NCBI GenBank assembly: GCA_002336115.1
Contig: DDEN01000061.1
Coordinates: 64,823-128,822, forward strand
Length of the DNA: 64,000 nucleotides
Direction: 5' to 3'
Source of the DNA: Chitinophagaceae bacterium UBA1953
Lineage (GTDB): Bacteria > Bacteroidota > Bacteroidia > Chitinophagales > Chitinophagaceae
Within the stretch, counting starts at the first letter, position 1. Each line of letters opens with the position of its first letter. A program made the position numbers and the translations under genes. The notes beneath the pieces are model-generated. The model was not told the origin of the DNA, searched no databases, and saw only the letters and a list, made by a program, of their open reading frames with translations. Positions 33,374-42,639 of the stretch are shown piece by piece.

Positions 33374-36300
33374 ATGGCTTTACCGCACCTGCTGAAGTTT
33401 GCTTACAATCACGGAACAGAAGAGGTTGTTCGACGTGGAAAAAAAATACATGCAATAGGCTTTGCTGAACTTGTTGAGCACGATGAGCTGATGAGCTCTG
33501 TAGTGTTTCGTGTAAGAGACGATTCTTATTCTACTTTTTACAAGGTTTATATCCAGAAGTATAAAGATGCTAACGCAATGAATGTGCGTTGCAGTTGCCC
33601 CTATAATCTTGGCGACATCTGCAGGCACGAAGTGGCGGCGCTGTTTCAGCTTCAGGACCTTATTGATAAAAATGTACTGGGTGTAAAAGATCTGCTTTAC
33701 GATCAGCGACACACTGTAGTGAAAATGAAAACCATCGATTTAAAGACCATCAGAATGCTTACCGCTGCTTCTGCTTTAAGCGATGCCGAGCTCTTTCTGC
33801 GTAGCAATAAAGCTTCTGTTGTTTCGGCAAAAGATGAATGTGTAAAAGCCGAGGTAACCATGAATGGAGAGGTGTGGCCGGTTACAATTCAAAAAAACGA
33901 CGAACGCAATTTTGACACATCCTGCAACTGTGCTGAAAATGCGCATGCCATTTGTGAGCACAAAGCAATTGTTTTTATTCAATTATTAAATTCACATGGC
34001 CCGTTATATTTCGACAGTATCCGTAACATGGATAAAGAGAAGGGAAAGTTGCTGGCGATTTATGGATATTCTCTGAACGATAACTGGCAGGAAAAATTTG
34101 AATTTATTTATAAAGATGGTAAGCCTTTTCTGCGTGTACTCGATCCTGCGGTAAAACGTGTAGAGCCTTCTACGCTTAAAAAACCGGAACCCGTAGCTTC
34201 AATACCGGCTGTTCAGCAAACCGAAGCAATTGTTGAAGAACAGGCAACACAGAGTGTTCGTCTTGGTATTGTGCTCAACAATAACACCAAACAATTTCCC
34301 TGGTTCAGTATTGATGTGGTGAAAGGGGAAGTGAGTGAAGAAGAAAATGAATTTGTTGGGGCTGTTGAGAAATTAGATGTGACCAAATTTATTGAAACAG
34401 ACGGGTTATCTGAAAGCGATAAACAATTGCTCCAGATGTTGCGTCGTTTACAAGCTTCTGAAATAAGTAAGTTTGTAAACCGCAATTCTCCATTCAGCGG
34501 CATTTGGGAAAACATTATTCACCAGGAAGAAGATGATTTGCCCGATGAAACAAAAACGCTGATGCTGGAATATCTGCTTCCCCGTATTCAGAAATTGTTT
34601 GCCGAAACAAGTGCTCCTGTTTTGTTATTGCCCAAGGGCAAAGAGTTTAAAACAAAAAATCTGGTTCCGGTTTCAACCACAGGAACATTTCTAAAACCAT
34701 ATTTTGAACTGAAGCAGCAAAAGAATAAATGGGAATGGAGCTGCAAAGTTAAAATCAACGGTGCAGCATTGGATGTACACGATAACGACTGGAACAGCCC
34801 TTTGATTTTTTTATTAAATGGCGAAGCAAGAACATGGGATAAGCAGGAAGATGCACAGCACGTCATTGATTTTTTTTATAACAACAACCGCTTAATCAGC
34901 GGCGGCGAGCTTCCTGTTTTTCTTGAAAAGGAAGCATTGAAAATAGCCCGTGATTATCATGTTGAATTTGACCCTGCCTTAATTAAGGAAGTAAAATCGG
35001 GTGAGCCGGAAGTTACTCTTCAGCTTCAGGAGCGGGGCGAATACCTGGTAATGATTCCAACATTCAGCTACAAAGGATACAAGGTTCGGCCTAATGATAA
35101 GGATGAAATTATTCTTCCAGGAGAAGAGGGGCTCATCATTGTTAACCGAAACAAGGAAAAGGAGAACGAGTTTGTTGCAAAGGTTGAAAAGCTGCATTCG
35201 CAGTTTATAAAACCAGAAGGTGGTACACAACTGGCATTAAAGGGAGCAGAGGTACTCAAGAACAACTGGTTCTTTTTGTTTGTGGATGCTATGAAAGAAA
35301 TGAAAGTTCCTGTTGAAGGATGGGAAGTGCTGAAGAATTTCCGTTTCAATACATCCAAACCAAAAACACAAATATTCATTAGCAATGGTGTTGATTGGTT
35401 TGATGCAAAAGTAAATGTGGTGTTTGGCGATCAGACGGTAAGTATTGCGGAAGTAAAGAAGGCATTGGCAAACAAACAAACACTGGTGCATTTAAGCGAT
35501 GGTACACTTGGTGTATTGCCAGAGGAGTGGATTAAACGTTATTCAATGCTGTTTCGTGTTGGTGAAAACAAACACGATAAACTGCGGTTATCAAAATATC
35601 ATATCAGCGTTATTGATGAGCTATATGAAAACAGAGACGAAACAGAACTGATGATTCAGTTGGAAGAAAAGTATGAACGTCTCCGTGAGTTTAAACATAT
35701 CCGCAAGGTCGATCCTCCGCAACACCTTGCACATATTCTTCGTCCATACCAGGAAAGTGGTTTTCATTGGCTGAATTTTTTGAGCGATGTTGGCTGGGGT
35801 GGTATTCTGGCCGACGATATGGGTTTGGGTAAAACCGTTCAGGCACTTGCTTTTCTGCATCATCTCAAAGAAAAAGGCGGAAAGTTAAAAGCGCTTGTTG
35901 CGTGCCCAACAACGCTTATGTACAACTGGGAAAATGAAATCAGGAAATTTACCCCTGCGCTTACATATCATATACATCATGGCGCACAGCGTACAAGAGA
36001 TAAGGATTTTTTCAACAGTTTTAATGTCATTATTACAACATACGGAACATTGCGTAGCGATATAAAATTACTGAGTGAACAGAATTTTGATTGTGTTGTA
36101 CTAGATGAAAGTCAGGCAATAAAAAACCCGAACAGCAAAGTTGCAAAAGCCGCTTGTTTGCTCAAGAGCTTACATCGTTTGTGTATGAGTGGTACACCAC
36201 TACAGAACAACACGTTTGATGTATATGCGCAAATGAATTTCCTTAACCCGGGTATGCTTGGCACTGTTGAGCATTTCAGAAATGATTTTGCAACACCAAT

Positions 36301-37126
36301 TGATAAATTTGGTGAGAAGGAGCAGAAAGATCATTTACGCAAACTGCTGTTTCCGTTTATTCTCCGCCGCACAAAAGAACAGGTGGCAAAAGATCTTCCG
36401 GAAAAAACAGAAACGATTCTGTATTGCGAAATGGAGGATGATCAGCGCCGTATTTATGATGCATACAGAAACGAGTACCGGTCAAAGATTCTTGGAACAA
36501 TTGATGAAGTGGGTATTGGTCAATCGCAGCTAACCATTTTGCAAGGCTTAATGAAACTTCGGCAGATTTGCGATTCTCCCGCAATTCTGAACGAAACAGA
36601 AAAACTTCCCAACCATTCTATTAAGCTGGATGAAATTACAAGAGAGCTGGAAGAAAATATGGGCGAGCACAAAGCATTGGTTTTTTCACAGTTTCTTGGA
36701 ATGCTTGCATTGATCAAAGAAAAATTAGTTGAAGAAAATATTCCTTTTGTTTATTTTGACGGAAGCACTTCGGCACCGGATCGTGAAAAGGCAGTACGTG
36801 AATTCCAGACAAACGAAGAGGTGCGTGTTTTCCTGATTTCTTTAAAAGCCGGTGGCGTGGGTTTAAACTTAACGGCTGCTGATTATGTTTATATTGTTGA
36901 TCCCTGGTGGAACCCGGCTGTTGAACAGCAGGCCATTGACCGTACACACCGTATTGGTCAAACCAACAACATCTTTGCATACCGCATGATTTGTAAAGAC
37001 ACGATTGAAGATAAAATTCTGCAACTGCAGGAACGGAAACGCTCACTGGCGAAAGACTTGATTGCGGATGATAATGGTTTTGTGAAAAGTCTTTCGAGGG
37101 AAGATGTAGAATACCTCTTCAGTTAG
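33374..37126 (+). CDS. SNF2-family DNA helicase/ATPase with two SWIM zinc fingers
   Basis: 1250 residues. The N-terminal half holds two SWIM fingers of form C-x-C-x7-C-x-H: C73/C75/C83/H85 and C184/C186/C194/H196. A long central region (300-780) without recognised domain follows, similar to the HepA/SNF2_N-linked extension in bacterial Swi2/Snf2 ATPases. The ATPase core is C-terminal: Walker A in ILADDMGLGKTVQALAF (about 812-825), a DESQ box (about 912), SGTPLQNN, the helicase C domain with VFSQFLGMLALIKEKL (about 1101), and DRTHRIGQ (about 1189). It probably remodels protein-DNA complexes. Its target is unknown. Confidence 0.95.
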   Translation: MALPHLLKFAYNHGTEEVVRRGKKIHAIGFAELVEHDELMSSVVFRVRDDSYSTFYKVYIQKYKDANAMNVRCSCPYNLGDICRHEVAALFQLQDLIDKNVLGVKDLLYDQRHTVVKMKTIDLKTIRMLTAASALSDAELFLRSNKASVVSAKDECVKAEVTMNGEVWPVTIQKNDERNFDTSCNCAENAHAICEHKAIVFIQLLNSHGPLYFDSIRNMDKEKGKLLAIYGYSLNDNWQEKFEFIYKDGKPFLRVLDPAVKRVEPSTLKKPEPVASIPAVQQTEAIVEEQATQSVRLGIVLNNNTKQFPWFSIDVVKGEVSEEENEFVGAVEKLDVTKFIETDGLSESDKQLLQMLRRLQASEISKFVNRNSPFSGIWENIIHQEEDDLPDETKTLMLEYLLPRIQKLFAETSAPVLLLPKGKEFKTKNLVPVSTTGTFLKPYFELKQQKNKWEWSCKVKINGAALDVHDNDWNSPLIFLLNGEARTWDKQEDAQHVIDFFYNNNRLISGGELPVFLEKEALKIARDYHVEFDPALIKEVKSGEPEVTLQLQERGEYLVMIPTFSYKGYKVRPNDKDEIILPGEEGLIIVNRNKEKENEFVAKVEKLHSQFIKPEGGTQLALKGAEVLKNNWFFLFVDAMKEMKVPVEGWEVLKNFRFNTSKPKTQIFISNGVDWFDAKVNVVFGDQTVSIAEVKKALANKQTLVHLSDGTLGVLPEEWIKRYSMLFRVGENKHDKLRLSKYHISVIDELYENRDETELMIQLEEKYERLREFKHIRKVDPPQHLAHILRPYQESGFHWLNFLSDVGWGGILADDMGLGKTVQALAFLHHLKEKGGKLKALVACPTTLMYNWENEIRKFTPALTYHIHHGAQRTRDKDFFNSFNVIITTYGTLRSDIKLLSEQNFDCVVLDESQAIKNPNSKVAKAACLLKSLHRLCMSGTPLQNNTFDVYAQMNFLNPGMLGTVEHFRNDFATPIDKFGEKEQKDHLRKLLFPFILRRTKEQVAKDLPEKTETILYCEMEDDQRRIYDAYRNEYRSKILGTIDEVGIGQSQLTILQGLMKLRQICDSPAILNETEKLPNHSIKLDEITRELEENMGEHKALVFSQFLGMLALIKEKLVEENIPFVYFDGSTSAPDREKAVREFQTNEEVRVFLISLKAGGVGLNLTAADYVYIVDPWWNPAVEQQAIDRTHRIGQTNNIFAYRMICKDTIEDKILQLQERKRSLAKDLIADDNGFVKSLSREDVEYLFS

Positions 37127-37214
37127 CAGGTTGCTAACAAAAACCAAACAGGCCTCATTGAAGACACTGCTTACAATCATCACGGAGTAAATGCTGTAGG
37201 TCTATTTTTGTGCT

Positions 37215-37562
37215 GTGATTACTGCTGCTGATATAGAACAACGCTGGCCGCAACTGCAAAAAAATCTGTCCGCAAATCTGGGAGAAGATTTCAGTTTGGA
37301 TGATGTACTGCTGTTCATCGGCATCCGTGAATCAGGTCTTCCTCCTAAGCAATTTTCGGATAAAGAAAAAGCTGAATTAATACAGATGGCTACCTGTACC
37401 ATTCTTGTACCTGCACGTTATTATGAACTAATGTGGGTGGAAGATACCGGTTGGCCTCACTACAAGCAACTACAACGCTTACCGAATATGCCGGAGGAAG
37501 AAAAAGAAAAACTGTTTAAACAGTTTATTCTGATGTATGCAGAGAAGAACAGGTTGATTTGA
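37215..37562 (+). CDS. Small cytosolic protein of unknown function
   Basis: 115 residues, GTG start at 37215 with MITAADIEQRWPQLQKNLSA after it; predicted all-helical and acidic. Contains LDDVLLFIGIRESGLPPK, KAELIQMATCTIL and YYELMWVEDTGWPHYKQL. I believe similar short proteins are conserved in Chitinophagaceae but cannot name a family. Its stop is 2 bp from the feoB stop (convergent). Confidence 0.7.
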   Translation: MITAADIEQRWPQLQKNLSANLGEDFSLDDVLLFIGIRESGLPPKQFSDKEKAELIQMATCTILVPARYYELMWVEDTGWPHYKQLQRLPNMPEEEKEKLFKQFILMYAEKNRLI

Positions 37563-37564
37563 TT

Positions 37565-39685
37565 TTACTTCAACACCTGATAAGCAATCAAGCTCAGTAC
37601 ATATGCAAGCCCGGTCATATACACCAATTGAATGATTGGCCATTTCCAGCTTCTTGTTTCACGCTTCACAACCGCAAGGGTGCTCATGCACTGCATTGCC
37701 AAAAGATAAAAGAGAAGCAGAGAAATACTTGTTGCAAGTGTATAAACTTTTGTTCCATCGGGTTTCACTGCTGCGTACATTTTTTGTCGCAGTGTTTGTT
37801 CGTCACCACCGTCACTGTCAACGGAATAAAGCGTTGCCATTGTGCCTACAAACACTTCTCTTGCGGCAAACGAAGTTATCAATGCGATGCCAATTTTCCA
37901 ATCGTATCCCAGTGGGCGGATAGCTGGTTCAATATATTTCCCCATTACACCTGCATAGGAATTCTGCAGCAGTGCTGCCTGCTTTTCTTTTTCAAGCGCA
38001 TGCTGTTGTTCGGGATGTGCAGCAATAAGCAGTTCATATTTTTCACTTACACCACGCATGTTTTCTTTTGGACCATACGAACTCAAAACCCATAAAAGCA
38101 AACTGATAATCATGATAATTTTTCCTGCATCAAACACAAAAATCTTTGCTTTCTCAATCATGGTAAGCAGTACATTTTTGTAACGGGGATGGCGGTACAA
38201 AGGAAGCTCAAGAATAAAAAAACTTTTTTCTTTGATATGAATAAACCGTTTTGCTACAAAAGAAACGATCAGTGCAATAATCAAACTAAGAAGATAAAGA
38301 CCCATCATTACCAACCCCTGCATGCTGAGGAAACCAAAAATTAATTTTTTCGGAATTACCAATGCTATCAGTATGGTGTACACCGGAAGTCTTGCACTGC
38401 AACTCATTAAGGGAGTAATGAGAATAGTAAGCAGCCGCTCTTTCTGGTTTTCGATATTACGCACACTCATAATGGCCGGAACCGCACATGCAAAACCGCT
38501 GATCATTGGCATTACACTTTTTCCGTTCAGCCCAACCTTACGCATAATTTTATCGGTAAGAAAACCAATGCGGGCCATATAGCCCGTTTCTTCAAGAATA
38601 GTTATAAGGCCGAACAGAATCATAATTTGTGGCACAAACACAAATATGCCACTAAGTCCGGCAAGCACACCATTAATGAACAGATCGGTAAAAAGATTCT
38701 GAGGGAGCCAGCTTGTAAACCAGTTGGATGTTTTTACAAAAAACAACTCAATTACATCCATAGGATATTGTGCAATAATAAAAATGCTCTGGAACAAGAG
38801 AAATAAAACGCTTAATAAAATAGCATATCCCCAAAACTTGTGCAGCAAAACCTTGTCAAGTTTTTCGGCAATCAGTTGTTTTTTAACCGGAGAAACTTCT
38901 GTAATAGAAGTTTGCACAATCTGTTTAATGCGTTGGTAACGCTGCATAATTTCTTCAGCCTGCAAACGAGTATGCTGAACTTTGTTTTTCTGCTCAATTT
39001 CCTCAATACTGTTCTGCATTGCAGAACTCAGGTTAAACGATTCGTGATTGATGAGATGATGCACCGCCGCATAATCGCTCAGCTCGGGAAGCAGTTCCTT
39101 TACTTCTGTTACAGCTTCGGCAGCGAGCGCTTTGTTGGGAATAAAATCAAATGCCGGTGGGCGGTATAATTTCTGGGCAGTTTCCTCCAGCGCCTTTTTC
39201 AATTGAAAAATTCCTTTGTTTTTTCTTGGATTCACCGGAACAACTGGAATGCCAAGCTCTCTTGCCAGCGATTTAACATCAACAGTAATTTCTTTTTTTT
39301 TCGCTACATCCATCATTGTAAGCGCAAGTACTACCGGCGTTTTTAAATCAATGATCTGCGATACAAATAGCAGGTTACGTTTTAATGTGCTTGCATCGGC
39401 CACCACCAGCAACACGTCGGGTTTTACTTCTTCGTCCTGGTTCATCAGCACCTTGTAACTTACCCATTCATCGGCACGGCGAGGATAAAGGCTGTAACTC
39501 CCGGGTAAATCAATGAGCTCAGCTTCAAGCGTATCAGAAATTCTGAAGCTTCCGGTTTTCTTGTCAACTGTAACACCGGGAAAATTTCCGACCTTCTGAT
39601 TTAAGCCGGTAAGCGTATTAAACAAGGAGGTTTTTCCGCTGTTTGGATTGCCAACAAGAGCAATATGTAGTTTGTTTGAAGCCAT
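37565..39685 (-). CDS. feoB: Ferrous iron transporter B
   Basis: 706 residues from the ATG at 39685; longer readings have no family support. Inner-membrane Fe2+ permease with a cytosolic N-terminal G domain: G1 GNPNSGKTS (12-20), G3 DLPGSYSLYP, and G4 read as TMMD (N replaced by T). The membrane part has two Gate motifs with typical residues (PMISGFACAVPAIMSVR and LLTILITPLMSCSARLPVYT). About ten membrane spans. FeoA is not adjacent; it lies at 57776-58012. A -7 promoter element precedes the start. Confidence 0.96.
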   Translation of the reverse strand: MASNKLHIALVGNPNSGKTSLFNTLTGLNQKVGNFPGVTVDKKTGSFRISDTLEAELIDLPGSYSLYPRRADEWVSYKVLMNQDEEVKPDVLLVVADASTLKRNLLFVSQIIDLKTPVVLALTMMDVAKKKEITVDVKSLARELGIPVVPVNPRKNKGIFQLKKALEETAQKLYRPPAFDFIPNKALAAEAVTEVKELLPELSDYAAVHHLINHESFNLSSAMQNSIEEIEQKNKVQHTRLQAEEIMQRYQRIKQIVQTSITEVSPVKKQLIAEKLDKVLLHKFWGYAILLSVLFLLFQSIFIIAQYPMDVIELFFVKTSNWFTSWLPQNLFTDLFINGVLAGLSGIFVFVPQIMILFGLITILEETGYMARIGFLTDKIMRKVGLNGKSVMPMISGFACAVPAIMSVRNIENQKERLLTILITPLMSCSARLPVYTILIALVIPKKLIFGFLSMQGLVMMGLYLLSLIIALIVSFVAKRFIHIKEKSFFILELPLYRHPRYKNVLLTMIEKAKIFVFDAGKIIMIISLLLWVLSSYGPKENMRGVSEKYELLIAAHPEQQHALEKEKQAALLQNSYAGVMGKYIEPAIRPLGYDWKIGIALITSFAAREVFVGTMATLYSVDSDGGDEQTLRQKMYAAVKPDGTKVYTLATSISLLLFYLLAMQCMSTLAVVKRETRSWKWPIIQLVYMTGLAYVLSLIAYQVLK

Positions 39686-39694
39686 CAGAGTGCG

Positions 39695-39702
39695 CAAAGG
39701 TA
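39695..39702 (-). promoter_or_regulatory. -7 element of feoB promoter
   Basis: TACCTTTG on the minus strand, 9 bp upstream of the feoB ATG; no TTG found at the usual distance. A near-leaderless transcript is implied. Confidence 0.45.
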
Positions 39703-39779
39703 GGCGCAAATTTCGGGGTGTATTTACGAAGTTTGGAAACATTATGAAAACATTCATCAAATTTCATGAATCAGGAACG

Positions 39780-39807
39780 TTGCTTTAAAAGCTTGTGTTT
39801 ACCTTTG
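39780..39807 (+). promoter_or_regulatory. Promoter of the M28 peptidase gene
   Basis: TTG at 39780-39782, 17-bp spacer, TACCTTTG at 39800-39807; ATG 25 bp further at 39833. Confidence 0.65.
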
Positions 39808-39832
39808 GCAATCACTAACCACTATTTCCAAA

Positions 39833-41470
39833 ATGAAGTCGTTTTTTCTTTTTCTGCTCACTTTAATAAGCATCAGCGTATCTGCACAAAAATTAAACAA
39901 ACAGGATAAGCTGAGTTTGCAGAATATTACAGACCATGTAGTTTTTTTAGCCGATGATAAATTGGAAGGAAGACGAACTGGTACAAAAGGCGAAGAACTT
40001 GCTTATCAGTATATCGTTGAACAGTTTCAGAAAAACGGATTGACCCCCAAGGGCGAAAACGGAACCTTTCTTCAGCAGTTTGAAATTAATGAAGGCAAGC
40101 AAATGCTTTCTTCCACATTTTTTATTCTCGATGAAGAACATCTGAAAGCAGAGAAAGATTTTTTTGTGTTCAGTTGGAGTGTTAATGGAAGTGTTGAGGC
40201 TGTTTCTTCGCCAAGTTTAAACGAAAGTGGGAACGTTTGGTTCTGGGATCTGAAGGATTTGTTACAGGAAAATGAAACAAATCCGCATTTTGATTTGATG
40301 AATGCAATTCGTGAAAAAGAAAAAGATGCTGCAAAAAAGGGCGCTACTGCATTGCTGATTTACAACAGCGGTAAAAAAGAAACCATGCTGAAATATGATG
40401 GCAAAGACAGGTCGGTTTTATCAAGCATCCCCATTGTTTATATGCAAAAAAGAATTGCTGATAAAATTGCAGTAGACCCTGCTCATACATTTGATTTGAA
40501 GTTTAAAGCAGACCAGGGTGAAAAAGTAAGAAAAGGCACAAACGTGGTTGGGTATATTAATAATAATGCGGCAACAACTGTAATTATCGGCGCACACTTC
40601 GATCATTTGGGTTATGGCGAAGACCACAATTCAAGGTACACAGGAGAACCCGCAATTCACAACGGAGCCGACGATAACGCAAGCGGTACCGCTGCTTTAA
40701 TTGAACTGGGACGATTATTAAAAAAAGAAGGAAGTAAAACATTTAATTACCTGGTGATTGCCTTTAGTGGAGAAGAACTGGGTTTATACGGATCAAAATA
40801 TTATACCGAACATCCAACAATTACTTTAGGCGACGTGGATTATATGGTGAACATGGATATGGTTGGTCGTTACAGCGATTCTACAAAAGCAGTTACAATT
40901 GGTGGTGTTGGAACTTCGCCTGCATGGGGAACATTGCTGAACGAAAAGAAACCTGTTTTTACAATTAAGGTTGACAGCAGTGGTACCGGCCCCAGCGATC
41001 ATACATCTTTTTACAGAAAAGATATTCCTGTGTTATTCTTTTTTACCGGGTTACATAACGATTATCACAAACCAAGTGATGATTATGATAAAATCAATTA
41101 CATGGGCGAGCTGATGATTGTTAAGTATATCAACCGTATAATTGAGCGCAGCAGTAAACAGCCAAAACTGGTATTTACAAAAACAAGAGAACAGCAAACA
41201 ACCACTTCTGCAAGATTTACTGTAAGTATGGGTATTATGCCCGATTACACTTTCAGCGGAAGCGGTGTAAAGGTTGATGGTGTGAGCGATGGCAGGGCCG
41301 CACAGAAAGCAGGAATTAAAACAGGAGATGTGGTGATAAAGCTGGGCGATTTCGCAATTAATTCAATGGAAAGCTATATGCAGGCGTTAGCAAAATTTAA
41401 GAAAGGTGATGCAACGAAAGTAAAAATAAAACGGGGCAACGAAGAAATAGAGCTTGATATAACATTTTAA
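39833..41470 (+). CDS. Secreted M28-family zinc aminopeptidase with PA insert and C-terminal PDZ domain
   Basis: 545 residues. Signal peptide 1-19 (MKSFFLFLLTLISISVSAQ). A PA-type segment (about 120-235) precedes the M28 core, whose di-zinc ligands are visible: IIGAHFDHLGYG, HNGADDNASGTAALIEL, SGEELGLYGS (catalytic glutamate), VNMDMVGRY, and the final histidine in GLHNDYHKPSDDYDKINY. The C-terminal 85 residues form a PDZ domain (GIMPDYTFSGSGVKVDGV, AGIKTGDVVIKLGD). It acts outside the cytoplasm on peptides. Divergent from feoB, with its own promoter. Confidence 0.94.
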   Translation: MKSFFLFLLTLISISVSAQKLNKQDKLSLQNITDHVVFLADDKLEGRRTGTKGEELAYQYIVEQFQKNGLTPKGENGTFLQQFEINEGKQMLSSTFFILDEEHLKAEKDFFVFSWSVNGSVEAVSSPSLNESGNVWFWDLKDLLQENETNPHFDLMNAIREKEKDAAKKGATALLIYNSGKKETMLKYDGKDRSVLSSIPIVYMQKRIADKIAVDPAHTFDLKFKADQGEKVRKGTNVVGYINNNAATTVIIGAHFDHLGYGEDHNSRYTGEPAIHNGADDNASGTAALIELGRLLKKEGSKTFNYLVIAFSGEELGLYGSKYYTEHPTITLGDVDYMVNMDMVGRYSDSTKAVTIGGVGTSPAWGTLLNEKKPVFTIKVDSSGTGPSDHTSFYRKDIPVLFFFTGLHNDYHKPSDDYDKINYMGELMIVKYINRIIERSSKQPKLVFTKTREQQTTTSARFTVSMGIMPDYTFSGSGVKVDGVSDGRAAQKAGIKTGDVVIKLGDFAINSMESYMQALAKFKKGDATKVKIKRGNEEIELDITF

Positions 41471-41513
41471 GCACTCCGGCCATCTCTTTACTTTTCATTT
41501 TTGATTTATCAGT

Positions 41514-41948
41514 ATGAAGCTGAAGATTGATAACGAACTTTTGGTGGAGGAATTTTTTGAAGATACCAGGTTGCTGGGTATTATGGCACCTATTGAAAGC
41601 CATCAGTTTGTGTGGCAGGTAAACCAGGGTATGCGCTTCGATTTCAGAATTAATAATAGCCTGGAAATTCAACTGAGTAAGAAAAACAGGCATTATTTTT
41701 TTTCAGTTTACGATTACAATGAGCCCAATAAAACGCTTACTTATTATCTGTACAAAAATCAGTTTGATGGAGAATACCTTTTACCTGAATTTAAACATCT
41801 TGATTACCTCTGGCTCACCAAGGGTGATTTGCCTGCTGAAGAAGAGGAAAGGGCATTAATGGCTGGCATCAGAAATATAACCGGTGTACAGCTTGTAGTA
41901 GAACTAACGAACGAAAAAATAAAGAACAAACAACACCTGATTCTTTAA
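41514..41948 (+). CDS. IPExxxVDY-family protein
   Basis: 144 residues, cytosolic, family found only in Bacteroidota, function unknown. The name motif appears as LPEFKHLDYLW (about 90-100). Other landmarks: LLGIMAPIESHQFVWQVNQG and RNITGVQLVVELTNEKIKN. Followed 35 bp later by the pterin dehydratase gene on the same strand. Confidence 0.85.
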   Translation: MKLKIDNELLVEEFFEDTRLLGIMAPIESHQFVWQVNQGMRFDFRINNSLEIQLSKKNRHYFFSVYDYNEPNKTLTYYLYKNQFDGEYLLPEFKHLDYLWLTKGDLPAEEEERALMAGIRNITGVQLVVELTNEKIKNKQHLIL

Positions 41949-41983
41949 TTCTGCCTTTTACTTTATCAAATATTCAATCGAAC

Positions 41984-42214
41984 ATGTGGAGAGAAGTCAA
42001 CAATAAGCTATATCGAAAATTTGAATTCAGCAACTTTTCTGAAGCATTTGCATTTATGACAAGAGTTGCGATTGAGGCCGAAAAAATGAATCATCATCCG
42101 TTATGGACAAATGTGTGGAATACTGTTGAAATATGGTTAAGCACTCATGATGCCGGTGATGTGGTTACAGATAAAGACAAAAAGCTTGCTGAAACAATCA
42201 ACAAGCTTTTGTAA
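41984..42214 (+). CDS. Pterin-4a-carbinolamine dehydratase
   Basis: 76 residues, short for the family (about 95-110) but with the catalytic core: FMTRVAIEAEKMNHHPLWTN carries the E-K-x-x-H-H-P signature and W-x-N, and STHDAGDVVTDKDKKLA the C-terminal block. It regenerates pterin cofactor after aromatic amino acid hydroxylation. Start at the only upstream ATG, so the short N-terminus (MWREVNNKLYRKFEF) is probably real. Confidence 0.9.
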   Translation: MWREVNNKLYRKFEFSNFSEAFAFMTRVAIEAEKMNHHPLWTNVWNTVEIWLSTHDAGDVVTDKDKKLAETINKLL

Positions 42215-42241
42215 TGGTCAGCCAGGGCTGAACATGAAATC

Positions 42242-42574
42242 TTATTTAATAAACTGGAACCATTGCTGAAACTGTGAACCTACTACGGGCAAAGGTTTTT
42301 CTTCACCGTTTATGGCTGATATTAATCCCATTACCCAAAGCACGATCAGGCCAATCCATAAAATCCAGACAATAAAAGCAAGAAAGGGAACAGCAAAAAC
42401 AAGAATCATAACAACAAAATACAGAGCAAAAGATGTTGCCATTAATCCAAAACTTTGCCTGAGATGGAAGGTTGCAAGTGAACTTTTAGGATTTGTATTT
42501 CCGTGTTGTACGAGTGCAATAATCCAGCCAATAAGAGTGATGTACGATAGCCATGAAATTGTCTTTGAGTCCAT
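42242..42574 (-). CDS. DUF4870 / Tic20-like small membrane protein
   Basis: 110 residues with four hydrophobic segments. The pattern TISWLSYITLIGWIIALVQH, FHLRQSFGLMATSFALYF and WVMGLISAINGEEKPLP is that of the DUF4870/Tic20-like group of small bacterial membrane proteins, function unknown. 65 bp after selD on the same strand, so may be the last gene of the selenium operon. Confidence 0.75.
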   Translation of the reverse strand: MDSKTISWLSYITLIGWIIALVQHGNTNPKSSLATFHLRQSFGLMATSFALYFVVMILVFAVPFLAFIVWILWIGLIVLWVMGLISAINGEEKPLPVVGSQFQQWFQFIK

Positions 42575-42639
42575 ATAAATTTGGTTTAAGATGAAACAAC
42601 ATGACTAATATATGTACTACAAATTTGTTTTACAAACAA

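Noticed and set aside
37122..37138. Terminator after the SNF2 gene
   Set aside because: GTTAGCA/TGCTAAC can pair, but it includes the stop codon and is not followed by Ts on the plus strand.
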